Source of the DNA: Abelmoschus esculentus
Taxonomy: Eukaryota; Streptophyta; Magnoliopsida; Malvales; Malvaceae
NCBI GenBank assembly: GCA_035048815.1
Contig: JAUCBN010000014.1
Location: forward strand, 14,677,501 to 14,741,500
Length of the DNA stretch: 64,000 nucleotides
Direction of reading: 5' to 3'
The notes below the pieces were generated by a model. That model was not told the origin of the DNA and did not search any database. It saw only the letters and a list, made by a program, of their open reading frames with translations. Position numbers and translations under genes: made by a program. Positions 1 to 12,338 of this stretch are shown here, in pieces (the stretch's first letter is position 1; each line of letters opens with the position of its first letter).

Positions 1-264
1 ACACAATGATAGTAACCATGATCTCTGAATCTTGGCTAACCCTAGGGAGGGAGGATAGTCTCCCTGAAGCCATGCAAAAATGTTGATTTTCCTAGTGTGA
101 TAAATTGATGAAATCCATAAGCAAACTTGATATTTGCAGTTGGATGAACAATTATTGTTTTAATATCATCTCTGGCTTTAGAACAATGATATCAATTTCC
201 TTATTATTATCATTTCATTTTGCTCATCTAATTAAACCTCGTAATCCTCCAACTGCTTCTGTAG

Positions 265-762
265 GTATAATGGTGTCGAAGGTCTTCATACAAAAGTGAC
301 AGAATTTGTGAAGGACAAGGACTGTCTTGTCTGCGGTCCGGGGGTTCTTGTCGAGCTGGATACTACAGTTACCCTAAAAAAGGTTTACTTTCTCAAAATT
401 TATGAAGCTGTTTCCTTGTTTAAATTTTAATATGCAATCTCATTTATGCTTTGTTTCCTTTCGTATTGGAGCAGTTCATCGATATGCTGGAGGAGCATCC
501 TAAGCTGCTGATGACAAAGGCCTCGATCACATATCACGGAAAGAATCTATACATGCAGGCTCCTCCGGTTCTGGAAGAGATGACCCGATCGAATTTAGAG
601 TTGCTCCTATATGATCTCATGGATAAAGTCCCCAAAGATGTCCTGCATGCAACCGGTACAATCGAAAAGGACAACAAAAGGTCATCAGGTTTAAGAAAAT
701 TACGTGTTGTTTTTAAGGGAGTTGATGGGGTTATAGATATGGATATGGCTGGTGGTGCATGA
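265..762 (+). CDS. ECR1: NEDD8-activating enzyme E1 catalytic subunit (UBA3/ECR1), 3' end only
   Basis: This is the C-terminal part of the catalytic subunit of the NEDD8-activating enzyme. With AXR1 it adenylates NEDD8/RUB and hands it to the E2 for cullin neddylation. Two exons are visible: 265-382 and 475-762 (TGA at 760), with a GT-AG intron 383-474 that falls between codons. Exon 1 encodes a segment around CLVCGPG; its CxxC is typical of the structural zinc site of E1 enzymes. Exon 2 encodes the ubiquitin-fold E2-binding domain, with the plant ECR1 signature LYMQAPPVLEEMTRSNL and the end DMDMAGGA. Bases 1-264 read as intron; the adenylation domain and catalytic Cys lie upstream of the window. 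The gene ends tail to tail with the AGPase gene about 940 bp away. The family call is firm; only the length is missing. Confidence 0.9.
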
Positions 763-1703
763 TCATCACTCATACTGATTCTTCACAACGTTTTCAATCA
801 TCATTGCAGTATTTGTCGGAGAATATATTGCTTAGATCCAAGTATTGTTACATTTTTAAGTTTCAAATTATTTGTTTTAACTTGAAGGTTCATGTTGTCT
901 TATTTACTTCATCATAATCATCATGCTCCAGTTTCCAGGATGCCAGAAAGTTTATTAGCAGCAACGGTTGGCACGAAGTGATTACTCTTGTTCAAACTTG
1001 AGTTGATTCAATCGTTGGGAAGGGTCAAATTCCCTCCAATTGAATGAAAAGTTGGTGCAGGTAAATGATGAAGGCCTTGCCTTGAGGCCGGAACCCCAAG
1101 GAAATAATTGAGTACAGCTCGGACGAATGACCGGGAAGTATTTAAACCAATATATTAGGTCTATATTAAATAATAAAGTCTCGAATTTTAAATTAAATTT
1201 ATCAAGTCTAATCACTAATGATTCTTTTACTAATAAAGTTTTCAAAATAATCATTACACTTTTCAAACTGTTGCAAAATAGTGGGTGCATATTATAAAAT
1301 GGTGATAGATTTAACCAGGTACAAGTGGTGATCAAGTACCAACAGATACGAGACTTTTAATATGTATACCTTTAAGTGAATCCACCTCTTAGATCCCTAT
1401 CAATCTTAAAACTCAATAAATTGAGCGTAATAAAATAAAATAAGCAACTTAGTCATTATCAATTTCAAACTGAGCAATTAAGGAAACTAATCACGGTTTT
1501 AATGGTTTCTATCAATTGTTTACATAATTTTAATTGCATCTGTTAATGTTAGTGCATTTGATCCGAATTCTAAAAAATTCAAAAAATTAGACAAAAGCTA
1601 CCAACTTTGTAAAGATGTAAATCAATTGCATTAATACTATTCATTTCACACTTTCTTTCTTGATCCATCCTAATCAACAAAAATGGGCAATGAACATTTT
1701 TAT
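763..1703. other. Tail-to-tail spacer and 3' UTRs between ECR1 and the AGPase gene
   Basis: No gene is supported here. The first 200-300 bases are AT-rich and presumably hold the ECR1 3' UTR; the last part holds the AGPase 3' UTR on the other strand. The open frames seen have no family resemblance. Confidence 0.6.
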
Positions 1704-4629
1704 TTATATAACAAAACCATCTTTAATTGTTGAATTTTTTAATATTACTGTGATTCCAGATCGTATATAAAACCCTTCTGAAGATCTATCAGCTTCTTGT
1801 ACACCCTGTATACATAAATTAATGAGATTAAAGAAAAAAGCAAAAGCATTGATATATTAGTATAGGAGTAAATTGCACCAAACGTCTCAAACTATGGTTT
1901 AGATTATAGATTAATCCCAAAACTTGGAAACTTGTAGAACAGATCCTATGCTTTTGAAATTTAACTTTAATTTGAGGAATCAATTGAAATATTTTGAAGC
2001 TTAGAGATTAATTTAAGATTGGACTATAGTTTGAGGATGTCTGGTGCAATTAATCCAATATATTTGGGTTGAAGAATCAAACCTCGGAGTTGGCAATAAC
2101 TACATTCTTCCCTATTCTGGCATTTTTATCGATGATACAATCTCTGCATAAACATAGATAAGAACATTAGACTACAACTATGAAAGACTGCAATGCAGCT
2201 ACGTTATCGGCGTAAATGTTAGATACGAGTATATATTCGATACGATATTGTAATAAAGTCGTATAATACTTTTAAAGTTGATAATTACTTGATTTTAGTG
2301 TTCTCTCCAATTCCTATGGGAACCCCTTCCTCTGCTAAAAGATCTGCCACTTCTGCTTCAGTTTCATAAAAATCGGCTCCAAGCATCACTGTATCCTGCA
2401 GTCACTTACACATTAGAAATGGCAATAAGCTCTCGCCGGTTACGTGTCTGATGACAGCATATGCCGCGTTTAAAGCGACATAGTTGTTGTTCGTTGGCAC
2501 CAAACGTCGACCCTGTCTCCTTCCTGAATATGTCATGATGATAATGAAATGTAGCCTATGAAATGTTTAGAACGAACCTTGAGGTGAACGTTACTATTGA
2601 TTCGGGATCGGATTCCGACCACGCTGTGTTCTACGAAGCAATTATTCAAGAAACTTCCGTGGGATATGATTGAATCAACAACCTGGCACGAAAGTGAATC
2701 AGTTAATGTAATAATTGATTCATCTTTGAGTCGAGACTCGAAGATTCTAACCTTGCATTTGTCAATCTTCGATGGGGGTAGGTTTCTCCTCGACGTAAAT
2801 ATCGGTTTTGCTGCATCATAGAAACTGAACCTTGGTGGCTGCAGAGGTGAGACACATGTTACAGAACAGTCAAACATTTTGCAAGTGAACTGAAAACATA
2901 AGGTAAAGGCACATACATGCTCAGTGAGGGCAAGGTTTGCTTCAAAGAAGGATCTTATGGTTCCTATATCTTCCCAGTAATCATTGAAGAGATAAGCCTG
3001 CTCAGAGGAATGAAAAACTTCTAAAATATCGGTGTTTTCCGTATGAGAATGTGTCAAAAAAGGGAAAATCGTGTGTACCTTTATGAAGAACTCTTTAGCT
3101 GAGGCCGGGATAATTTCTGATCCAAAGTCATTTGCTGTTGGAAAACGCCACCTGAATTGAAACAACAGTTTCATAAAATTATTTTCCCTATAAGAAGCAT
3201 GCATGATAGACGATTTCGAGTGCTTTTTCGGTACCTCAAGAGGTTCAAAAGTATCTCCTTCTTGAAAACATATACTCCCATGGAAGCAATATACGGTTTC
3301 TTTTCAGCCTCATCTTTTGAAAGTCCTAGAACAGTTGTATCCACTGCCATTGCTTTCAATTCTTGTCCCTTTGGCTTTTCACTGAAGGAAAGAATCCTTC
3401 CTTTGTTGTCTATCTTCATTAGACCGAAATCCGAGGCACGACTGTTGTCTATAGGAAGGGCAGAAATGGTGATGTCTGCACCACTCTGCCTATGGTTCTG
3501 CAAACAACAAGGATGAATCTTGGTGTATGATATTCGGGAAAATCGATGTCGTTTATGTATGTATAGTAAGTTTATAACATAATTGCAACTATATGTATAT
3601 CTTATGGTGCCTTATCACCTGAACGAAATCCATATAGTCCATTCGGTATAAGTGATCCCCCGATAGAATCAGCACATCTTCAATCGCTTTGCTTCTTGCA
3701 TCCTACAAGACGGTTAATTTGTAAACTGGAAACAATGGAACTATCAAATTCCAATCATGCAGAGTGCAGACTATGAATGCATACCTCGAAAAGCCAGTGG
3801 AATTGTCGCACAGCGTCTGCAGTCCCTTGGAACCATCTTTTACCGGCCTCTCCTGGTGTTTGTGTGGCTGCAAGTATCTAGTACAAGGCAATAGGATTCT
3901 ATGATATGCCTGCTAAGACAGAAAATCAACCGGCATTGCACGTAAATGAATAGTTACATGCTCTGACCTCGACGTAGCCGTCCCCAAAATTGATCCCATT
4001 GCCGAAGTTGTAAGCACGGGAGATATGTCTGTTAAGTGAAGCTGAGTTAAACTGGGTGAGAATGTACACTTTGTTGATCCCACTGTTAATACAGTTGCTC
4101 ATTGGCACATCAATCAGCCTGTATGCACCTCCAATTGGAACCTACAAAACAAAGTTTGCAGTGCCAAAAACTGATGCCATAATTTCACTGCAACTTATAT
4201 CTATATGATGGAAGCTTACCGCAGGCTTTGCACGTCGCTTAGTGAGCGGGAAAAGGCGAGTACCGGGCCCTCCTCCTAGAATAATCGCCACAACCGTCCT
4301 CGGGTCTCTCTTTTCCATCTCTAGGTCCCGTAGCTGCATCGATAACCCGACTAATTAATTATCAAATGATGACATGGCAAACATCAAATGTAGTAGGTTA
4401 CAATCACCTTGGACACCCCTGCAATGTCAGCAGTGAGTGACATACAAATGTTTTGTTTCACATTCTTAGTACAAACTCTTTGCTGTCTTGGGGTCATGTT
4501 AACCTTCTTCCCCATGAACTCTCCATTGCAAAACTTGGCAAACCGACATCTCCTCCCGGACAATTCCAACGTGCTACCGAATTGGCCAGTGGCCGAGAGC
4601 GATAACCGGCCGTCAGCCGACAATGTCAT
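1704..4629 (-). CDS. APL1: Glucose-1-phosphate adenylyltransferase (ADP-glucose pyrophosphorylase) large subunit, plastid
   Basis: The enzyme makes ADP-glucose from glucose-1-phosphate and ATP in plastids, the committed step of starch synthesis; the large subunit pairs with a small subunit. I could build 13 exons on the minus strand, all GT-AG and frame-consistent: 4408-4629, 4220-4333, 3968-4141, 3785-3877, 3619-3702, 3235-3497, 3079-3151, 2917-2997, 2752-2838, 2578-2682, 2289-2395, 2083-2143, 1704-1805 (TAA). The product is 521 aa, a normal length. The first ~85 residues are a plausible transit peptide. Then come the nucleotide-binding loop GGGPGTRLFPLTKRRAKPA, SGDHLYRMDY (conserved Asp), FSEKPKG, NDFGSEIIP and the left-handed beta-helix end YIRSGITVILKNSTIKDG. 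The start ATG at 4629 is the only one giving a full transit peptide. The Arg and Lys of the GTRLFPLTK loop are retained, which in this family goes with a catalytically competent large subunit (inference). The APL1 symbol is by resemblance to Arabidopsis APL1/ADG2. The last intron (1806-2082) holds a small inverted-repeat element. Confidence 0.93.
1866..2056. repeat. Short inverted-repeat element inside the last AGPase intron
   Basis: The left edge, AAATTGCACCAAACGTCTC, is mirrored at the right edge by GGATGTCTGGTGCAATTAA, followed inward on both sides by a TCAAACTAT-type block. The unit of about 190 bp lies wholly within the 1806-2082 intron. Related but longer units occur at 10291-10746, 39475-39930 and 47641-48105. 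This is the layout of a non-autonomous MITE-like element; no transposase is present. Confidence 0.6.
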
Positions 4630-5451
4630 TCTCTATCAGAGAAATTTGAAACGGTAGTGAAGAACAATGGTGATAGTATGTTTTAGGCCTATGGAGGTGA
4701 GAGGTATGAGAGTTGCTTTCATGGCAATGCATGAAATTGTAAAGATTTGGCCAACGTTATCCAAATTGAACATCGTCCACCAATTTGTGATGCTTATTTG
4801 AATGGATTGCAGTCCTCTAGAGTAGATATGTTACGGCCAGAAAGACCACAAATTTGATTGTTTAGTACTTAACCAAAGAATATTCCACCAATGCCACGCC
4901 ATCGCCTGCCTCATCATCCCCATTAATGGAAAAATTATATCATGAGTCAGTCCTACCACGTGTCCATACATCAACCACTAAAAATTACATACCTCATCAA
5001 TTTTTTCATGTCATATTTTCCCCTAAGTGAATCTTCACTTGAAAAATTAAAAATTAATGAGATGGGTCGTTTTTAGTGATTGATCTCATAAATAACATGA
5101 TAAACTGAACAATGATATAATTTCTCCCCATTAATGGTAGTTTGGATGAGCCAAATTGTTGCCTGGGACTCTTCAGAGTGTTTACCAGATGAGTTTACAA
5201 TAATACAATATTATAATACTATTTATATATTTTTATAATTTAATTTAAAAAATAAATTTAAAATAATTCAATTTTATTTAGGCCAGACTGGACCGACCAA
5301 CCGTGGGCTAAAATCCTTACTTATACCTGACCCAAATTTGCCTGGAACAAACTATTCAGTTGGGCCACCTACAGTTCTAATCGGCAGACATTGGCGGAGA
5401 GCTAGTTGAGGATGGGCCTAAATGTAAATATACATGGACATGCATGAACGC

Positions 5452-6171
5452 TAGGGGTGAGTGTTTGGGTGAGTCAAATTGAATCAAAAAATTTTAAGTT
5501 ATTTAAGTTGAGTCATCATATTTTATAATTTAAATTTTTTTTTGAATTTTTTTGATTCGAGTCGATTTTAGCGAGTTCGGGTCGATTTGATATTTCGAGT
5601 TTATATATAAACTTTAATTATACTATTTATAATATCCCAGTATATTTTGATTCCAATTTAAACAACATTCTCTTTATATCTACATACATATTTTTCATAT
5701 TATTTTTACATGTGTAAATAAGACTTTGAATTATTATTATTATCAAATACTTTAAGTATAAATATATTATTTCATTAAATCATGATTTTTTGTTAAAAAT
5801 CTCTTTCTTATCTAGATAAGATCAAGACGAGATCAAAAATAACGATAAATTAAATAAAAAATAGCATAATATAAAAGATACAAATAAAAATTATATTAAA
5901 TATATATAAAATGATCATATTGTAAAGAAAAGAAAATTAAAAGATAAAATAAAAAAAAAGATATGATTGAAATAAAATTACAGGGATTAAATGTGCAATT
6001 AGATTTTAGAAATTTTCGAGTTATTCGATTTTTCGAATAACTCAAACTTTAAAAATTTAAACTCAACTTAAAATCAAAATTTTTTTAAATTATTTGATTC
6101 GACTCGAATAACTTAAAATTAAAAGAGTAATTAATTTTTTGAATTGAATTGAATTTTGTTCGTTCCTAATT
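5452..6171. repeat. Degenerate inverted-repeat element with an internal perfect hairpin
   Basis: The left part (5452-5512, TAGGGGTGAGTGTTTGGG then a GAGTC-rich stretch with ATTTTAAGTTATTTAAG) is loosely mirrored at 6085-6171, where the reverse complement reads TTAGGAACGAAC followed by TTTTAAGTTATTCGAGTC. Inside lies a perfect 11-bp hairpin at 6018-6043 (GAGTTATTCGA, four T, TCGAATAACTC). It resembles an old, diverged transposon without coding capacity. The edges are approximate. Confidence 0.45.
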
Positions 6172-6720
6172 AACGTTTTTTCCGACAAAGTATTTATTTG
6201 TTCCGTGGGATTGTCACATTGATAATTTCGTTTCAGTTTCAAATTTAATAATTTATAAAATTAAGTAATAATCAACAAATTATATATATAATTTTTATGA
6301 CATCGAAACTTTGTTTCAATAAAAACTTATATTGTTTAAATAAAATTAAATATTCGAATTTTAATCCTACCTGTTATTATAAGTGGATCAATTTTATTTA
6401 TTGCTTATAAAATGTTTAAAATGATGTTATCCACACTGAATCGATTTTGATGATCCCTTTGAGACCAAATGTTTACATCTCATCTTTGCATTCCAAAGTG
6501 TTCTTCGTGGTCAAGAGATATTGGTGGTAATGGATAGCTTTTTCCATCCTTGTGGTTCCTACTTTACATTACAAAGGATTTGTTTTTAAAGTTATAGGAT
6601 GCTGGGCATTGTTATTTCATAGTCAAGGTGACTATACCAGTAAATTCAATTTTTAAAAATATAAATTCTGATAAAGGAAAAGATAGAAATTAATATTAAC
6701 CAAAAATTAAATACATAGAT

Positions 6721-6744
6721 AAAAAAAAAAAAAAAAAAAAAAAA
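6721..6744. repeat. Poly-A homopolymer run (24 bases)
   Basis: An uninterrupted run of 24 A residues lies in spacer DNA. It could be a simple-sequence tract or the tail of an old retroposed insert; no flanking duplication was recognised. Confidence 0.9.
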
Positions 6745-8806
6745 CATATTTTGTATAGAATGGGACGCCATAGGATTTTAATATTCTCTGGTTGATTTTA
6801 ATAGATTCTTATTTTTTAACAAATAAAACACACATTTTATAAAAAAAAAATATTTTTATTATTCTATTTTTAATTCATTCATTTTATTTATCAGATACAA
6901 TAATATTGTACGTGTTAATAAATAAATCTCAAAAAAAACAAAATAATATAATATATTTATTTGATTGTCAAATTTTAAAAAAATACCTGCATAAAGTAGA
7001 GAAACTCCCCCACCCCACACATTTTTTTTTTCTTATTAAAATGAAGGATTGAGACCATTGAAGTGGCTTTACAATGTGGGAAAGATCGTGCAAACTTTAT
7101 TTTATGGACAGGGAGAACAAAGACTTAACAAGTAAGAATGCTAAAAATAAATGGAAAAATATAAAAAAAAAAAATTATATCAAAACAGTTGTATAAAATT
7201 TAGAGGACATAATTTTATCAAAGTTATAATTTTTATGTATAAGTTTTATAAAAAAAATTACACCACCCATCCTATTTAAAATTTAAAATTTTAAACTCTT
7301 AATTCAATTAAACACGACCCCTAAACTTAATAAAATTTATATAAATTAATGTTTATACAATCTATGTATTAAGATATTCTCGAACATAAATATTAAATAA
7401 ACTAAATATGAATATTTTAAAAAATAAATAAACAAAAATGACTTTAGTCATTAAAATCTCATTCATTTACGCCCTTAAATATTATCTAACATTAACACTC
7501 TCTCAAGGAACTTAATAAACAAAGCTTAGAAATAATGTACTCCTCTCTGCTTGTTAGGTGCAATCCTCTTTAATTAAGCAATATGTTTAACATCAAAAAT
7601 AAATTTATTTTAGAAAAAAATAGATGTTTTAAGTTTTTAGGCTAAAATAAGTATTTAATTTTTAAAAGACTAAAAAATATTAAATATTTATTTTAATAAA
7701 AATATATATTAAAAAATAGTTCAATACTTATTTTATTATTAAACCTAAATAATAATATAAAACTAATAAATAGTTAAAAGCAAGATATGCTTACATGGAT
7801 ATTGTCAGAGGGTACCGTACGGACGCGAATCTCCCTTAAATAGTGTTTGGTTCCATTGGGTTTGGTTTGTCTTTTCATTTTACATTTTTATCTTTACAAT
7901 TGAATCCCTCGTCTTTAAAAAATATACAATCCCCGTTCCATAGGTCATGGAAGAAGTGGAGACGGTCAATTTTATTCGGTGATTAAATTGAATGATATAA
8001 ATTTGTATTTACCAATTTTAATCATTAATTGATTAATATTTATTAAAAATTAACTGAGTTTTAAAATCATAATCAGTTTGAGGTTAAAAATTATTTGGAT
8101 CTCTCTACGTCTAAAAGAGTCCAGGCTTAAATTATATGTATAAATAGATTTAATATATTTATTTATTTAATGAATTTTAAATCAAATTAATTGATAATTA
8201 AATTTTTTTTATTATAGTTTAAATTTTATTATTTTTTTGGGTGTTTTGATTACATAGGATATGACAAAAACCGTTAATTATAATATTTTTTTATCTCACT
8301 TAAGATGTCAAGTATTGATTTTTTTTTTAAATTAAATTTTAAAACTTTGATCATAATTATTTTAAATAATTTAATTTATTAAATTTTATAAAAATATATT
8401 TTTAAATATTTTTTAAAATATATATTTTTATATTTTTATAATAATAGATTTAAAATTATAAGAGCCAAAATTTAGAAAAAAAATAATTAAAAAAATCAAT
8501 ACTGAATAAATAAAGTGGGACGAAAAAATAATTATTTTTTTAACCATTTCTATTACAACCTTTTTAGCTATTTTAAACAAGTAAAGAACAACATTGAGGA
8601 CCAGAGGGAGAGGAGAACAAGTAAAGAAGTTTGTGTTTTATATGTAAGAGACGGGCAGAACTCGAATAACGAGAATAACTGCCGATTATCTACCGACCAC
8701 AAACAACATGACGTAGAATATGAAACAGAGGAATTCAATAAAAACCCAAAAATAAAAATAAACAAACACAAATTAATTATATCAAACCGGCAAATCCACA
8801 ACAAAA

Positions 8807-9655
8807 CTATGGATGTAGGTAGCCACACAGAAAACCACCCGATTTAACCATACTTTGTTCTTCATGTTCACCTCCTTTGCACCTCCCTCCGCCGCCTCTG
8901 CTTTCTCTCATTTCCAACTTTGTCGTCCCCATTTGTTCTTCTTCATCGGCTATAGTGCTGCTATTATCTTCAAATCCTTCTTCATTATTAATGTTGTCAT
9001 TATCTTCTACGGGTGCCGTTTCTTCTTCATAGTCAATACTCGCAGTAGAATCTATCAAAATTCTTAGTCGAAGTCGGCCATTGCTCCGTTCGGTTTGGAA
9101 GATAGAGTTGTTATACGTCCCCTTCTCGGCTGTTATTACCAACCTTCCGTTTTCACGGTAGGGAAGAAGGCGAACAGATTCCGTTCCGCTTATCGTCGTC
9201 AGCGGGAGAGGGAAATCACCACCGATTGATTTCTTACCGCCTGATACTCGGCGTGAGTTATGTTGTTTCCATGTTGGAGGATACGACGAAGAGGACAACG
9301 AGAAAATGTTATCGTCGTCAATGAAATCGTCACTTCCCGTCTCACTACCCAAATTCTCAGTGTACAACTCCAGGCTTTTATCACTCATAGCAGACAAAGA
9401 ACGTTTAAATAAAGGCTGAACATAAGTGCTTTCATTCGACAACCGAGGACCATCAAACAGAGCTTGGAGTAAACTCCAACCACCCAGTTCAGGATTCGAA
9501 TGAACGGAAAAGGAATTACTAACCAACTCGTGAGGAGGCGGTGTGGACTGGGGTCTCGACGAAGATAACGTTAGCCTCAATGTTCTCGGTTCGACCGTCT
9601 GCGACTCAAGACACGACTGTAGTAGGCCTTGGTGGTGGTAAACGATGGTCGCCAT
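8807..9655 (-). CDS. FANTASTIC FOUR (FAF) domain protein
   Basis: This is an intronless gene of 282 aa. The ATG at 9655 (protein start MATIVYHHQGLL) is chosen because the frame upstream of it has no other ATG. The FAF domain lies at about residues 145-205: a PLPLT.I block, then a YRENGRLVI core and a FQTERSNGRLRLRI block, which is the family signature. It is followed by a very acidic stretch (many Glu/Asp, about 210-245) and a Cys/Gly-rich tail ending GGFLCGYLHP. FAF proteins are plant-only regulators that act on shoot meristem size and the WUSCHEL/CLAVATA loop in Arabidopsis; the biochemical function is unknown. The N-terminal region has the FAF-like pattern of a conserved LQSCLES block and low-complexity Ser. 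Whether it is a FAF1-4 or a FAF-like paralogue cannot be settled here. Family call firm, exact role inferred. Confidence 0.87.
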   Translation of the reverse strand: MATIVYHHQGLLQSCLESQTVEPRTLRLTLSSSRPQSTPPPHELVSNSFSVHSNPELGGWSLLQALFDGPRLSNESTYVQPLFKRSLSAMSDKSLELYTENLGSETGSDDFIDDDNIFSLSSSSYPPTWKQHNSRRVSGGKKSIGGDFPLPLTTISGTESVRLLPYRENGRLVITAEKGTYNNSIFQTERSNGRLRLRILIDSTASIDYEEETAPVEDNDNINNEEGFEDNSSTIADEEEQMGTTKLEMRESRGGGGRCKGGEHEEQSMVKSGGFLCGYLHP

Positions 9656-10290
9656 GATACAAAGGAGAAGACAAGGGTTGAAAGTGTATAGAGATGATGC
9701 AAAAGGTAGGGAATAGGGATGTGAATTTGTAGTACTCAAAAAGTGGCATCAGCCAGCATATGGCACCACTTGGATTATACAAATCTTGAATTGGCCACAC
9801 ACAGGCAAAAGAAAATGGGAAAAAGGAAGCATTTTAATTTGGTATATTATTTCTTTTTCTTTTGTGTTTGATTTAAATGAGTGGCATTTGAATGTCAGCA
9901 ATGAATTTATTCACAAAAATTAGAAAAATTTTACAACGGACGTCGAACATTATTAAACACCACTAACACTGAACATTGTTGAATACTAATAAATTAATTA
10001 ATAAAAATTAAAAATTTCAATGACTGAATATGTAATTAATAAAAGAGTGATAGACTTAACATATAATTGATAATTACGTGTTGAGTCCTTGAAAATTTTA
10101 ATCTTTATTAATTAATTTAATAATATTCAACAAAATTCAACGTTAGTAATATTTAACAATGTTCGACGCCGTTGTAGACTCATCCCCAAAATTATCTGAG
10201 GTGCGAAGACAATGCTACAAATTTACCCACCTTAACTTTATACTTTCCTTTTTTTAAAAAAAAGGAAAAATTAACTTTTTATCATTTTAT

Positions 10291-10746
10291 TAAGAGTTAA
10301 TTGCACCACACGTTTTTCAAGTTATAATTGTTATTTTAAATTAGTCTTCATATTTTTATCATTCTAATTTCATCCCTAAATATGTCTTTCATTTTGAATT
10401 GATCCTCCAAAATTTTGAACATTCCAATTTTTCCCTTAAATAATCAATATATGCTAATCATATCTTATATTAATAAGAACATTAATTGTTATGCACAAAT
10501 TGACGTGTATTATGTAATAGTATAATATGATATAAACGATAATTTGAGGATAAAATTGAAAAGTTCAAAATTTTAAAAAATTTAAAATGAGGGTTATAGT
10601 TTGAGGATGAAACGAGAACATTAAAAAAATAGTAATCTATTTAGAATGAGTTATGGTTAGACATGAAATCATAACTTTTAAAAGTTTAGGGTAGTAATTT
10701 AGAATAAGATTACAGTTTGAGGACATATAATATAGTTAACTCTTCT
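10291..10746. repeat. MITE-like inverted-repeat element (AAGAGTTAATTGCACCA family)
   Basis: The left edge is TAAGAGTTAATTGCACCACA; the right edge, read on the other strand, begins GAAGAGTTAACTATATTATA and continues TGTCCTCAAACTGTAATC, which mirrors the left interior. The body is A/T-rich with alternating phrases that recur in reverse orientation. It is related to the units at 1866-2056, 39475-39930 and 47641-48105. There is no coding capacity. Confidence 0.55.
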
Positions 10747-10830
10747 ATTAACTAAAACTATGGCATATTTAGGGGGGAAATACTAAACAAGACAAACTAC
10801 ATAAATGGTCACCACACGAGTGTCTGTCAC

Positions 10831-11768
10831 TTATTAATTTTTTTACAAATTAGGTATAAAGGTAATTTTTACTTTTAACGTTTATAATTTTTATCATTTT
10901 GATCCTTATTCTTTTTTTTTTTGGATAAATTTAGCTCTTAGCCTATGTCTTTTTAACAAATAAATCATTTTTTAACTACCATGATAACTGAACTGTTAAA
11001 AATTTAATAATGATGATATGTCATATATATGTAATAATATATTTCAAATGACTTAACATCTAGTATATCAAATACATACATGTAGATATAGTTTTATTCC
11101 AATCTAAAAATATAAAACAATTAAAATTCAAATAAAATATTAAATTTTTTTTATTCATTAAAAATTAATTAAATCTAAAATAAAAGGCTACTAAACATTC
11201 TCAACCTTAATTATAGTAAAATCAAAATTTTATCTAAAAAGGTATGAACATAATCTGAAAAGAAAGGGTTTTGTATAGTTTGTTACCGATGAATCAAAGA
11301 TAAAAGATTTTGATAATAATCGATTGGATTTTTATTATTTTAGTTTAGAACTTAGGTATTTTAGTTTTAATCTAAATTGGAGTTTTAGGGTTTTATAAAG
11401 ATATTTTAGTTTAGTTAGGGTTGAGAATATTTAGTAAAATTTTGTTTTGGATTTAATTAATTTTTAATATTTTATTTAAATTTTAATTGTTTTATATTTT
11501 ATACTGAAATAAAATTATATTCTATATATATGTATATATTTAATAGGTTAGATTCTATGTCATTTAAAATATATTATCACATATATATGACATGTTATCA
11601 TTATTAAATTTTTAACGGTTCAGTTATCATGGTAGTTAAAATATGAGTTATTTGTTAAAAAGACATAGGTCAAGGGCTAAATTTATCTCAAAAAAAAAAT
11701 AAAGGCCAAAATAACAAAAATTATAAACGTTAAGGGTGAAAATTATTTTTATGCCTACAAATTAATGA
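10831..11768. repeat. Foldback element with ~350-370 bp inverted arms
   Basis: The left arm runs from about 10831 to 11215 and the right arm from about 11390 to 11768 in reverse complement. By eye the arms agree at most positions over their whole length; shared landmarks include AACGTTTATAATTTTTRTTATTTTG-type sequence near each tip, CTATGTCTTTTTAACAAATAA, CTACCATGATAACTGAAC and TTAATTAAATC near the centre. About 170 bp separate the arms. This is the structure of a long-TIR, non-autonomous DNA transposon or foldback element. No transposase fragment was seen. Confidence 0.8.
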
Positions 11769-12246
11769 TATTTAATTTATTGACTAATTAATTAGAATAT
11801 AGCGTTATATATATTTATTATTAATGTCTTTTTAATTTAATTTATTTACAATATCAATATTGGAACTTATACAATCAAATTATTTATATTTGATACAAAC
11901 AAGATCGATCCTAGTAATAAATAATTTGATATTATTTAAGTAGATATTAAGTTTAAAATTTTGTGTATGCAGGAAATCTCCATTAAAAAACTCATCCAAT
12001 AAAATTAAATATACGATATAAATCGATCCGAATTAATAGAACAAAACTCTTAAAAAATGAAAGAGCAACAAAAGAAGTTATTTATATTTGATTTTAAAGA
12101 CAATGTATGAACATATAATCAAATATACATATTTATACACCGATATATTCTATATAAGATTATATTGTAAACCGAGAGGAAGAATAATACGTACCATCAC
12201 CCCACAGCCTTTGATTTTCTCAGAGATTTTTTTTGTTCAGTTACAA

Positions 12247-12338
12247 TGATTACAATAGTATCTGTTTTAGAGTATATTCTCAATCATTGGACATTAATCA
12301 TTCAATTATTGTGTTAGTATTACTGGTGTTCGAATCCG
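12247..12338. repeat. Dispersed repeat, copy 1 (second copy near 20445-20539)
   Basis: The phrase beginning TGATTACAATAGTATCTGTT and ending in GGTGTTCGAATCC is clearly related to 20445-20539, which begins TGATTACAATAATATCTATT. Both are about 90 bp in the same orientation. The TTCGAATCC end recalls a tRNA B-box, but no tRNA fold is present. Confidence 0.5.

Larger units (their letters stand above)
4630..8806. other. AT-rich spacer upstream of the AGPase gene
   Basis: The first few hundred bases must hold the AGPase promoter (read leftward); I saw no convincing TATA box. The rest is AT-rich with an inverted-repeat unit near 5452-6171, a 24-base poly-A run at 6721-6744 and long A/T tracts. No coding region is supported; the open frame at 8515-8847 lacks family resemblance and partly overlaps the FAF-type gene on the other strand. 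Confidence 0.6.

Noticed and set aside
8515..8847. 110-codon plus-strand open frame
   Set aside because: It overlaps the end of the FAF-type gene on the other strand, is Asn/Lys-rich as expected of AT-rich DNA, and matches no family.
12247..12338. Possible tRNA because of the TTCGAATCC word
   Set aside because: There is no acceptor stem, anticodon arm or A-box; the segment is instead a repeat with a second copy at 20445-20539.
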